Positions 1-5,643 of a stretch of 11,580 bases of DNA are shown in pieces; position 1 is the first letter of the stretch; every line of letters begins with the position of its first letter. Under the pieces are notes generated by a model that saw only the letters and a program-made list of their open reading frames with translations, was not told the origin of the DNA and did no database searches. Location of the stretch: NCBI GenBank assembly GCA_002345425.1, contig DDWA01000025.1, positions 166 to 11,745 on the forward strand. Reading direction: 5' to 3'. This DNA is from Caryophanales bacterium UBA2298. GTDB taxonomy: Bacteria; Bacillota_I; Bacilli_A; Izemoplasmatales; Hujiaoplasmataceae. The position numbers were made by a program, and so were the translations under genes.

Positions 1-17
1 TCCCGTACGGGTCACCA
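1..17 (+). tRNA. 3' end of a tRNA gene (partial, rest lies before the window)
   Basis: The first 17 bases read as the last T-loop base, the 3' strand of a T-stem (CCCGT, 2-6), a seven-base acceptor strand (ACGGGTC, 7-13), a discriminator A and an encoded CCA (15-17). A terminator hairpin follows at once, as expected for a tRNA gene. The 5' acceptor strand should be GACCCGT and would lie upstream of the window. Some low-GC lineages have tRNA-Lys with such an acceptor, but the anticodon is not visible, so the identity cannot be assigned. Confidence 0.6.
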
Positions 18-31
18 GCTTAAAATCAAAG

Positions 32-57
32 ATCAGCGAATAATCGCTGATTTTTTT
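32..57 (+). terminator. Rho-independent terminator behind the tRNA 3' end
   Basis: A 7-bp stem, ATCAGCG (32-38) with CGCTGAT (45-51), encloses the loop AATAAT and runs into a tract of seven T. It lies 14 bases after the CCA end and would terminate the tRNA transcript. It is part of the duplicated segment repeated at 1486-1543. Confidence 0.85.
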
Positions 58-68
58 AATTCTTAACC

Positions 69-102
69 TTGACAAATAAATTAATATCGGCAAAAATGTA
101 AT
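69..102 (+). promoter_or_regulatory. Weak candidate promoter for the ATPase gene
   Basis: A perfect TTGACA lies at 69-74. The best -10 match, TGTAAT at 97-102, is 22 bases further on, well beyond the usual 16-18, so this is only a tentative promoter. It follows the tRNA terminator directly and precedes the ATPase start at 137. Confidence 0.25.
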
Positions 103-136
103 TGTGATACAAATTAGCCGTGAAAGGTGTGAGAGT

Positions 137-1355
137 ATGTACATAACGAGGCATATAGAGGATAAAATTGTCAAATCCTTAGAAATGTTTAAGGTTGTTT
201 TAATTACTGGTCCTAGACAAAGTGGGCAAAACAACTACATTAAAACAACTATTTAAAGGAAAATATGATTATGTTTCTTTGGATGATATTAACGAATTAG
301 AAGTTGCCAAAACTGATCCTAAATTATTTTTTATGAATCATTCATTGCCTTTAATCATAGATGAAATCCAACTAGCACCGTCATTGTTCACTGAAATTAA
401 AAGACTTGTTGATGAAAGTGAAGAATATGGCAGGATTATTTTGACCGGATCACAAACATTTCATCTAATGGATAATGTAACTGAGACATTAGCGGGAAGA
501 ATTGGGATTTTAGAGTTTTCTGGCCTCCCATTAAGAGAAATAATGAAAGACAATTATAAGAATCCATTTATTCCTAATAATGAATATTTGGGAATTAATC
601 GCTCTAGTGACAACCTAAATGATATATGGGAAATCATTCATCGCGGAAGTATGCCTGAATTATATAAAAAAGAAAATATTGATTGGCAACTTTACTACGC
701 TTCTTATGTAAGAACTTATATAGAAAGAGATGTCAGAAGTTTATTAGAAGTAAGAAATTTAGATTTATTTTCAAAATTCCTAATTAGTTTAGCTGCTAGA
801 ACTGGACAACTAATTAACTATTCAAATTTATCAAAAGATATCGGTGTTAATATTAAAACTATTCAAAGTTGGATTAAAGTTCTTGAGACATCTGGCATAG
901 TTATGCTCATAAAGCCTTTTTCAAATAACGCTTTAAAACGCATAATTGAAACACCAATGTTATATTTCTTAGATACTGGTTTAGTATCTTACTTACTGAA
1001 ATGGTTGACAAAAGATACATTGAAAAACGGGGCCATAAGTGGTCAAGTTCTTGAAACATTTGTTGTTTCTGAAATAATTAAATCATTTAAAAATAATGGA
1101 TATCTAGATATGCCTATATATTTTTATCGAGATAAAGATATGAAGGAAATAGATTTGATAATCAAAAACAATGATAATTTGTATCCAATTGAAATAAAAA
1201 AGACCGCATCACCAAATCTAAGTATGACGAAGAATTTTTATCTTCTTCATAAAGCTATAGGTTATAAAGTGGATAATGAAATCATATTATCTTTAGTAGA
1301 TAAAAAGATTTATTTAAACTCAAATGTTGTGGCATACCCTATCAAAAACATATAG
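137..1355 (+). pseudogene. AAA ATPase with DUF4143 domain, frameshifted in the P-loop
   Basis: The natural start is ATG 137, behind an AAGGTG ribosome binding site at 124-129. That frame reads to GPRQS and then meets an extra base in GGG at 224-226, ending at TAA 254-256. Removing one G restores GPRQSGKTTTL, the family Walker A motif, and an open frame to 1355, giving about 405 residues, normal for the family. The downstream frame shows Walker B (LIIDEIQ), the sensor segment ILTGSQ, a DUF4143 winged-helix-like middle (DIGVNIKTIQSWIKVLE) and a C-terminal nuclease-fold motif (EIDLII...PIEIKK). The cellular role of these widespread ATPases is poorly defined. The GTG at 222 is the first possible start of the downstream frame but lacks a ribosome binding site and half the P-loop. 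The gene is probably inactive, unless the extra base is an assembly error or is read by +1 slippage. Confidence 0.85.
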
Positions 1356-1434
1356 AAACAATTAAAACCATTCTCAAGGGGATAACAAGGGTAAAGTAAT
1401 TCGTATTTGACTTTATATCTCTATAATTAGCCAT

Positions 1435-1446
1435 CTAAAATTTTAG
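1435..1446. repeat. Perfect 12-bp palindrome
   Basis: CTAAAATTTTAG is a perfect palindrome upstream of the degenerate tRNA fragment. It could be a protein-binding site or chance in AT-rich DNA. Nothing links it to a particular regulator. Confidence 0.3.
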
Positions 1447-1473
1447 AGTCACTTATCTTTCACGCATGCATTC

Positions 1474-1502
1474 ACGGGTTCTTTATCCCGTACGGGTCAC
1501 CA
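1474..1502 (+). pseudogene. Degenerate tRNA 3' fragment (T-arm, acceptor strand, CCA)
   Basis: A T-stem (ACGGG 1474-1478 with CCCGT 1487-1491), acceptor strand ACGGGTC, discriminator A and CCA are present. The T-loop has eight bases, TTCTTTAT, instead of the conserved seven-base TTCRANY. No GACCCGT 5' acceptor strand, D-arm or anticodon arm can be found in the 80 bases upstream, so this is not a working tRNA. It is the right-hand copy of the repeat that opens the window. Confidence 0.6.
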
Positions 1503-1543
1503 GCTTAAAAACATAAATCAGCGAATAACCGCTGATTTTTTTA
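1486..1543 (+). repeat. Direct repeat copy B (tRNA 3' end plus terminator)
   Basis: This is the second copy of bases 1-58, at a constant offset of 1485 with four substitutions and no gaps. The match stops just after the T tract of the terminator. Whether it extends further left than 1486 cannot be judged, because the matching sequence lies before the window. Confidence 0.9.
1516..1542 (+). terminator. Rho-independent terminator in repeat copy B
   Basis: An 8-bp stem, AATCAGCG (1516-1523) with CGCTGATT (1530-1537), has the loop AATAAC and a T tract. It can end transcripts of the ATPase gene. The stem is one pair longer than in copy A because G31 is replaced by A. Confidence 0.85.
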
Positions 1544-1545
1544 TT

Positions 1546-1858
1546 TTCTTCATTAATTATTATGACAATACGCTTAAATAATGATGATATGGAATTTTCT
1601 TTTTTTTATAAAATTTATTTTATCTTCAAATTAAAAAGCTAGATTATACATTAATGGCCTTAAACATAATTATCAATTCTTTGTGTTTTAATTAATAAAA
1701 ATAAAAAGGTATCTATATAACCATTTCTAAAGTATACTGTAGATAGTTAATAAAATTAAGTTTTAAAAGAACTCCATGTTTTAAGATGCCTAGTTTTCTA
1801 ATATACGCTTAGAACGACCCGATGAATAAAACTTCTAAAAAAGGAAAGGAGAAAAATT
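1546..1858. other. AT-rich intergenic stretch, no gene seen
   Basis: About 310 bases without a credible coding frame. A TATACT box at 1733-1738 is a possible -10 for the gene at 1859 but has no acceptable -35 partner. The arms TATCTA (from 1710) and TAGATA (about 1741-1746) flank it and could be an operator, but they are short. I see no riboswitch or small RNA that I recognise. Confidence 0.4.
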
Positions 1859-2212
1859 ATGTTTAATCAAATCGCACAAATTATTGTCGCTGTATCGATT
1901 TTTATCATTGTATTTTTTGCTTATTTAGAGAAAGATAGACTTCCAAAGTTAGTTTCTTATACGATATTAGCTTCTATCGCCATTACTATGGCACTAAATG
2001 GTCTTGCTGGATTAATTTCTGGCGTTGACTTTTTGAACTTTTTAGAAAGCATTTTTAGAACTATGGCGGATTTTGTTGTGTTTTTGGAAATTGGCTTAAT
2101 TATATTTTTAATGTTCTTTTCAAAGCATAAAACTAAAATCACATTGTTAAAAGTATTTATCATCATCTACATTATTTTTACATTAATACTCAGATTTGGG
2201 CTTTTTAATTAG
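1859..2212 (+). CDS. Small four-helix membrane protein of unknown function
   Basis: The 117-residue protein starts at ATG 1859 behind a strong AGGAAAGGAG ribosome binding site. Hydrophobic segments lie at about residues 5-22, 32-54, 68-87 and 93-112, with short charged turns between them (EKDR at 24-27, KHKTK at 89-93), so it should be an integral membrane protein with little soluble mass. No catalytic or binding motif is recognisable and I cannot name a family. It stands alone between the repeat-B terminator and a strong terminator of its own, so it is probably monocistronic. The small minus-strand reading frame inside it is a shadow. Confidence 0.7.
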   Translation: MFNQIAQIIVAVSIFIIVFFAYLEKDRLPKLVSYTILASIAITMALNGLAGLISGVDFLNFLESIFRTMADFVVFLEIGLIIFLMFFSKHKTKITLLKVFIIIYIIFTLILRFGLFN

Positions 2213-2261
2213 TTTAGTAAAAGGTAAGCCTATTTCATTTTAAAAAATTAATACGTGAATC

Positions 2262-2328
2262 AATACCATATAGCAGAAGTGAGATTAATATTAATTAGTT
2301 TCATTAATGCTTTTGTGGTATTTTTTTT
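2262..2328 (+). terminator. Long hairpin terminator after the small membrane protein
   Basis: AATACCA (2262-2268) pairs with TGGTATT (2316-2322), followed by a T tract to 2328. Inside, AGCA pairs with TGCT and TGAGA with TTTCA, giving a long irregular stem. Its size is unusual for a terminator, but the T tract directly at the foot of the stem fits termination. Confidence 0.7.
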
Positions 2329-2388
2329 ATATCATACAAAAAACTAGTTCAGATTTTCATTTAATTATAATAATCGCTCTAGAAGTTA

Positions 2389-2397
2389 TGATATAAT
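2389..2397 (+). promoter_or_regulatory. Extended -10 promoter for the EamA transporter operon
   Basis: TGA followed by a perfect TATAAT (2392-2397) forms an extended -10 element. The -35 region is poor, which is common for extended -10 promoters. Transcription would start near 2404, leaving a leader of about 25 bases before the start codon. Confidence 0.65.
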
Positions 2398-2428
2398 AGA
2401 ATAAATTTACGTTATTATGGAGCTTATT

Positions 2429-3337
2429 ATGTTAAAAGGTAAAAGTGTAATTTATATCTCAATAATCTATGCTATTCTAGCCGCTTTATTTTACGGTTTT
2501 GGAGCGCCGATATCAAAAATATTACTAGACTATATTTCACCTTATTTGATGTCATCTCTTCTTTACTTTGGCGCTGGAATCGGCATGCTTCTTGTAATAT
2601 TAATAAGTAAAAAACAAAGAGAAGATAATATCTTCAAAGGATTTAAAAAGAAGGATTTAAAATATATAATTTTAATGGTTTTACTTGATATTATTGCGCC
2701 AATACTATTAATGATCGGCTTAACAAAAACTAATGCGTCAACCGCGTCCCTTCTTAACAATTTTGAGATTGTTTTCACCGGTATTATAGCTATGATATTT
2801 TTTAAAGAGATAGTTGGTAAAAAAATGTGGATATCAATCTTTTTTATCGTAATCGCTGGTGCATTGTTAACGTTAGAAGATTTCACCGGTTTTCATATTT
2901 CAGTTGGAGCTTTATTTGTTATTGGCGCTAGTTTAAGTTGGGGGCTGGAAAACAACTGCACAAGAATGCTATCCAAAGGAAATCCTTTGCATGTTGTCGT
3001 TATTAAAGGATTAGGATCAGGGCTAGGATCTCTCATAATAGCAATAAGTCTTAATCAATTCAGTGCTATTTGGTACTATATTTTATTTGCACTTATTTTA
3101 GGTTTCTTTTCTTATGGTATGAGCTTATATTTTTATATAAGCGCTCAGCGACATTTAGGAGCTGCCAGAACAAGCGCCTATTATGCTTTAGCACCTTTTG
3201 CCGGCGCCTTATTTTCCTTTGTAATTCTCAAAGAAACCATTACACTTATCTTTGTGATCGCCTTTGTCATCATGAGTTTAGGAACATATCTTGCAATTAA
3301 GGAAAATAACAATCACGAAAAATCATTGACATCATAG
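2429..3337 (+). CDS. EamA/DMT-family transporter
   Basis: This is a 302-residue permease of the drug/metabolite transporter superfamily with two EamA repeats and about ten membrane helices. Supporting segments include the first-helix LFYGFGAPISK, the repeat-1 ending TNASTASLLNNFEIVFTGI followed by FFKE, and the repeat-2 equivalent ARTSAYYALAPFAGALFSF followed by LKE, a classic EamA pairing. ATG 2429 is chosen over the ATG 12 bases earlier because GGAG at 2419-2422 sits six bases before it and overlaps the earlier codon. The substrate cannot be read from the sequence; relatives export amino acids, metabolites or drugs. It is the first gene behind the extended -10 promoter, and the next gene follows after 33 bases. 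Confidence 0.9.
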   Translation: MLKGKSVIYISIIYAILAALFYGFGAPISKILLDYISPYLMSSLLYFGAGIGMLLVILISKKQREDNIFKGFKKKDLKYIILMVLLDIIAPILLMIGLTKTNASTASLLNNFEIVFTGIIAMIFFKEIVGKKMWISIFFIVIAGALLTLEDFTGFHISVGALFVIGASLSWGLENNCTRMLSKGNPLHVVVIKGLGSGLGSLIIAISLNQFSAIWYYILFALILGFFSYGMSLYFYISAQRHLGAARTSAYYALAPFAGALFSFVILKETITLIFVIAFVIMSLGTYLAIKENNNHEKSLTS

Positions 3338-3370
3338 AATATTTCTAGTAATTCAAGGAGAGGGTGAAAA

Positions 3371-3889
3371 ATGACAAAAACTAAAATATTAAAGAATATC
3401 TTTTTATACCTAGCCATTTTTTTCTTTTTATTTTTTATTGCTAATGTAATCTTAAGTAAATATTCTTATATTTTTAACTTCGATGCATGGACAGTTGTTC
3501 CAGCTCCAATAATGCTTTTTTCTTTTGGGGGTTTAAATCTTTTCATCTATTTAATGATGATTGCTAAACAAGTATATTTAAAAGTTTTATTTGTTTCAAT
3601 TGCAATTTTTAGTCTCATACTTATATCAGTTATTTTGATCTTTGGAGCTGAATCATACAACGTTGTTAAATCAGAAGGATATACTATCTATGTGGAAGAA
3701 TATCGTTTTTTGTTTGGGGGACAAGATAACTTTTATTTAAAAGAAAACTTCTTGGTTGCTAAATTAATTGGATCTGGAGATCAGTCAGAAGAAGGCAGTA
3801 CAGTTTATTATGTAGAAAATGGCTACTTTTATATTATTGAATCTTGGGAAAACGGAGATACGGAAACAACCATTATAAAACTAGAGTAA
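3371..3889 (+). CDS. Membrane protein with C-terminal soluble domain, unknown function
   Basis: The 172-residue protein starts at ATG 3371 behind an AAGGAGAGG ribosome binding site. Three hydrophobic segments (about residues 10-29, 44-64 and 69-92) are followed by a soluble tail of about 80 residues rich in aromatic and acidic residues and likely beta strands (YTIYVEEYRFLFGG, TVYYVENGYFYIIESWENG). With an odd number of helices and a lysine-rich N terminus, the tail is probably outside the cell. I do not recognise the family. It lies 33 bases after the transporter gene with no terminator between, so the two are probably co-transcribed and end at the terminator at 3914-3942. Confidence 0.7.
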   Translation: MTKTKILKNIFLYLAIFFFLFFIANVILSKYSYIFNFDAWTVVPAPIMLFSFGGLNLFIYLMMIAKQVYLKVLFVSIAIFSLILISVILIFGAESYNVVKSEGYTIYVEEYRFLFGGQDNFYLKENFLVAKLIGSGDQSEEGSTVYYVENGYFYIIESWENGDTETTIIKLE

Positions 3890-3913
3890 TTAATGTTTAA
3901 ACCAATTATTACT

Positions 3914-3942
3914 AACTAACTTTTTTTAAGTTAGTTTTTTTT
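3914..3942 (+). terminator. Rho-independent terminator before the ars operon
   Basis: A perfect 9-bp stem, AACTAACTT (3914-3922) with AAGTTAGTT (3928-3936), has a five-T loop and runs into a tract of T. It separates the transporter operon from the arsenic operon promoter that begins 21 bases later. Confidence 0.9.
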
Positions 3943-3962
3943 ATAAAAAAAGACAATCTCGT

Positions 3963-3991
3963 TTGACAAGAAGAATAAAGCCATTTATAAT
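3963..3991 (+). promoter_or_regulatory. Perfect sigma-A promoter of the ars operon
   Basis: TTGACA (3963-3968) and TATAAT (3986-3991) match both consensus hexamers and are separated by the ideal 17 bases. Transcription should start near 3998. The -10 box overlaps the left edge of the inverted repeat at 3990-4025, the arrangement expected for a repressor-controlled promoter. Confidence 0.95.
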
Positions 3992-4025
3992 ATAGATGTT
4001 TATATATATAGATAAACATCTATAT
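3990..4025. promoter_or_regulatory. Probable ArsR operator, perfect 14-bp inverted repeat
   Basis: The left arm ATATAGATGTTTAT (3990-4003) is exactly reverse-complementary to the right arm ATAAACATCTATAT (4012-4025), with eight bases between. It covers the end of the -10 box and the expected transcription start, so a bound protein would block initiation. ArsR/SmtB repressors bind AT-rich inverted repeats at their own promoters, and the arsR gene starts 15 bases downstream, so autoregulation is the natural reading. In the RNA the same arms could form a 5' hairpin. Confidence 0.85.
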
Positions 4026-4040
4026 GTCGGAGGCAGAAGA

Positions 4041-4328
4041 ATGAATGATAAAATAGCTGATTATTTTAAAGCTCTAGGAGATAAGAATCGATTATCTTTA
4101 CTAGAACTAATCTTAAAAGGTGAAAATTGCGGATGTACCTTAATCGATAAACTTCATGTAACGCAACCCACCATGACATACCACATCAATATCCTAGAAG
4201 AATCAGGACTTATAACATCTAAAAAAGAGGGGATATGGCGTAAATTGGAAGTGAATCAAAATAGTTTGAATGAGCTTGTTGGTTATTTAAACAACTTAAC
4301 AAAACTAGAAGGAGTCTCTAAATGCTAA
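4041..4328 (+). CDS. arsR: ArsR-family As(III)-responsive transcriptional repressor
   Basis: This is a 95-residue ArsR/SmtB winged-helix repressor. The N-terminal helix has FKALGDKNRLSLLELIL, where these proteins have ALxDxxRLxIL. The metal-site segment ENCGCTLIDKL (Cys30, Cys32) corresponds to ELCVCDL of E. coli-type ArsR, whose cysteines bind arsenite or antimonite. The recognition helix is VTQPTMTYHINILEESGLI and the wing is KKEGIWRKLEV. A further cysteine is the last residue, Cys95, and could be a third ligand. ATG 4041 is chosen because GGAGG (4029-4033) lies seven bases upstream; an in-frame ATG at 3996 falls inside the operator and before the likely transcription start. The gene overlaps the next by seven bases, so the two are translationally coupled. 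Confidence 0.95.
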   Translation: MNDKIADYFKALGDKNRLSLLELILKGENCGCTLIDKLHVTQPTMTYHINILEESGLITSKKEGIWRKLEVNQNSLNELVGYLNNLTKLEGVSKC

Positions 4329-5341
4329 TAGAAATACTCAGTTGGTTAAATAATCAATTACTAAGAATGGATTGGTTAAGAGAATCAGTTGATTGGTTTT
4401 TTAAAGATGTAATGAAGTTTGATGAATTATCCTGGTTATATAAATCTTTTACATTCTTTTTTTATGATGTAATTAAGATTTTTATTTTATTGTCAGTCCT
4501 AATTTTTTTTGCTTCTTATATTCAATCATATTTTACTCCAGAAAGAACAAGAAGAATTCTATCTAAGTTTAAAGGCATATGGGCAAATATCATCGGTGCT
4601 TTATTAGGAACTGTCACGCCATTTTGTTCTTGTTCATCGATTCCTATATTTATCGGATTTACCAAAGCTGGTTTACCGGTAGGAGTGACATTTTCATTTT
4701 TGATATCATCACCTTTGGTCGACTTAGCTTCAGTTATTTTATTAGCAAGTATTTTTAGTTGGCAAATTGCACTTGCATATGTGGTTGTAGGTCTTGTGAT
4801 AGCTGTTGTTGGTGGAACGTTAATCAGTGTTTTGAAGATGGATAAATACGTAGCCGATTTCATCTTGGCTGATCAAAGCAATAATTTTAATGAAATAAAA
4901 GAAGAAAAATTATCGAAAAAAGATCGAGTGAAGTATTCTTTTGAACAAGTCAAGGAGATTATTACTCGTGTTTGGATATACGTTTTAATTGGTGTTGGCA
5001 TCGGTGCTTTAATTCACGGTGTTATTCCCCAACAGTGGATTGAAACCATTTTAGGAGAAAATAATCCGTTCTCAGTATTAATTGCGACCCTTGTCGGTAT
5101 TCCAATGTACGCAGATATATTTGGAACCTTACCGATTGCTGAAGCTTTAGTTTTAAAAGGTGTTGGCATTGGCACAGTCTTAGCTTTCATGATGGCAGTT
5201 ACTGCTTTATCATTACCATCAATCATAATGATCAAGAAAGTGGTAAAGACAAAATTGCTTGTAACTTTTGTAGGAGTTGTCGTTGTCGGTATTATTATAA
5301 TGGGATATTTGTTTAATGCATTTAGTTATTTATTTATATAA
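4322..5341 (+). CDS. arsP: COG0701/ArsP-type permease
   Basis: This is a 339-residue polytopic permease of the COG0701 family (Pfam ArsP_1, formerly DUF318). The diagnostic TVTPFCSCSSIPIFIGF with Cys102 and Cys104 is followed by GLPVGVTFSFLISSPLVDLAS, and the second half contains the repeat-like VGIPMYADIFGTLPIAEAL. About eight to ten helices are visible, with a polar, lysine-rich loop at about residues 180-205 (EIKEEKLSKKDRVK). Members such as Campylobacter ArsP export trivalent organoarsenicals; others are uncharacterised, so the substrate is inferred from the family and the arsR/ACR3 context. It starts within the end of arsR (ATGCTAA overlap), with AAGGAG about eight bases upstream. The gene symbol is family-level. 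Confidence 0.85.
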   Translation: MLIEILSWLNNQLLRMDWLRESVDWFFKDVMKFDELSWLYKSFTFFFYDVIKIFILLSVLIFFASYIQSYFTPERTRRILSKFKGIWANIIGALLGTVTPFCSCSSIPIFIGFTKAGLPVGVTFSFLISSPLVDLASVILLASIFSWQIALAYVVVGLVIAVVGGTLISVLKMDKYVADFILADQSNNFNEIKEEKLSKKDRVKYSFEQVKEIITRVWIYVLIGVGIGALIHGVIPQQWIETILGENNPFSVLIATLVGIPMYADIFGTLPIAEALVLKGVGIGTVLAFMMAVTALSLPSIIMIKKVVKTKLLVTFVGVVVVGIIIMGYLFNAFSYLFI

Positions 5342-5358
5342 AGGAGAGATGAAAAAAA

Positions 5359-5601
5359 ATGATTATTAAAGTATTAGGTTCAGGATGTAAAAACTGTAAA
5401 AAACTATTAGAAAATGTAAAAGAAGGCGTTAAAGAGTTAAATGTAAAAGCAGAAATAGAGTACATCACCGATATGATGGAAATTGCTAATTCTGGGATAA
5501 TGAGAACGCCAGGATTAATTATCAATGGTAAAATTGTTTCCTATGGTAAGGTTCCCAGCACTGAAGAAGTAAAGACGTTTATTCTAGATTTTGTCAAATA
5601 G
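5359..5601 (+). CDS. Small thioredoxin-fold CxxC protein (TM0996/MTH895 type), copy 1
   Basis: This 80-residue soluble protein of the redox-active-disulfide/thioredoxin family opens with IKVLGSGCKNCKK, so the active pair is Cys10 and Cys13. The cis-proline segment is MRTPGLIING (Pro51), followed by a beta-hairpin and a final helix. There is no signal peptide, so it acts in the cytoplasm. Small proteins of this family are often encoded beside COG0701 permeases, and here it follows one after 17 bases behind AAGGAGAG. Its partner is unknown; reduction or thiol handover of arsenic species to the permease is plausible but inferred. A six-codon frame starting at ATG 5349 overlaps the start. Confidence 0.9.
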   Translation: MIIKVLGSGCKNCKKLLENVKEGVKELNVKAEIEYITDMMEIANSGIMRTPGLIINGKIVSYGKVPSTEEVKTFILDFVK

Positions 5602-5618
5602 ATTTTTTGTTGACAAAA
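5589..5618 (+). promoter_or_regulatory. Intercistronic hairpin between the CxxC gene and acr3
   Basis: TTTTGTCAA (5589-5597) is exactly reverse-complementary to TTGACAAAA (5610-5618), with a 12-base loop. It covers the stop codon of the first CxxC gene and ends about 13 bases before the acr3 ribosome binding site. No T tract follows, so it is not a standard terminator. It could be an RNA-stability or processing element, or tune expression of the two halves of the operon. Confidence 0.55.
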
Positions 5619-5643
5619 GATTATATAAAGGGAAGTGAAGAGA

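Larger units (their letters stand above)
1..58 (+). repeat. Direct repeat copy A (tRNA 3' end plus terminator)
   Basis: Bases 1-58 match 1486-1543 with no gaps and four mismatches (positions 26, 29, 31 and 44). The first 25 bases are identical. One mismatch lies in the terminator loop and another at the foot of the stem, so the hairpin is intact in both copies. The left limit of the repeat cannot be seen because the window starts inside it. Confidence 0.9.
18..1502. mobile_element. Putative small integrated segment between tRNA-3'-end repeats
   Basis: The segment from the end of one tRNA 3' terminus to the end of its degenerate copy is 1485 bases and carries a single ATPase gene. A tRNA 3' end duplicated on both sides of foreign cargo is the usual footprint of tyrosine-recombinase integration. 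Here no integrase, excisionase or replication gene is present, so this would be a remnant, a passively mobilised cassette, or simply an unequal duplication. The assignment is inference from the repeat arrangement only. Confidence 0.35.

Noticed and set aside
222..1355. GTG 222 as the true start of the ATPase
   Set aside because: It cuts the P-loop in half, has no ribosome binding site, and an upstream frame with a good site carries the missing family N terminus.
1427..1502. A second complete tRNA gene ending at 1502
   Set aside because: The T-arm and CCA are there, but the T-loop has eight bases without the conserved pattern, and no GACCCGT 5' acceptor strand, D-arm or anticodon arm can be drawn upstream.
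2417..2431. ATG 2417 as start of the EamA transporter
   Set aside because: The GGAG motif overlaps this codon and is correctly spaced for ATG 2429, four codons later.
3070..3300. Plus-strand 76-residue reading frame inside the EamA gene
   Set aside because: It is an out-of-frame shadow of a well-supported transporter and cysteine-rich only by chance reading.
3996..4040. ATG 3996 as start of ArsR
   Set aside because: It lies inside the palindromic operator before the expected transcription start; the GGAGG-supported ATG 4041 gives a normal ArsR length.
5349..5369. Six-codon upstream frame overlapping the first CxxC gene start
   Set aside because: Its ATG is only two to three bases from the ribosome binding site, and the peptide has no distinguishing feature; chance in an A-rich leader is more likely.
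5610..5627. TTGACA with TATATA as an internal promoter for acr3
   Set aside because: The two elements are only six bases apart, and the TTGACA is explained as an arm of the 9-bp hairpin.
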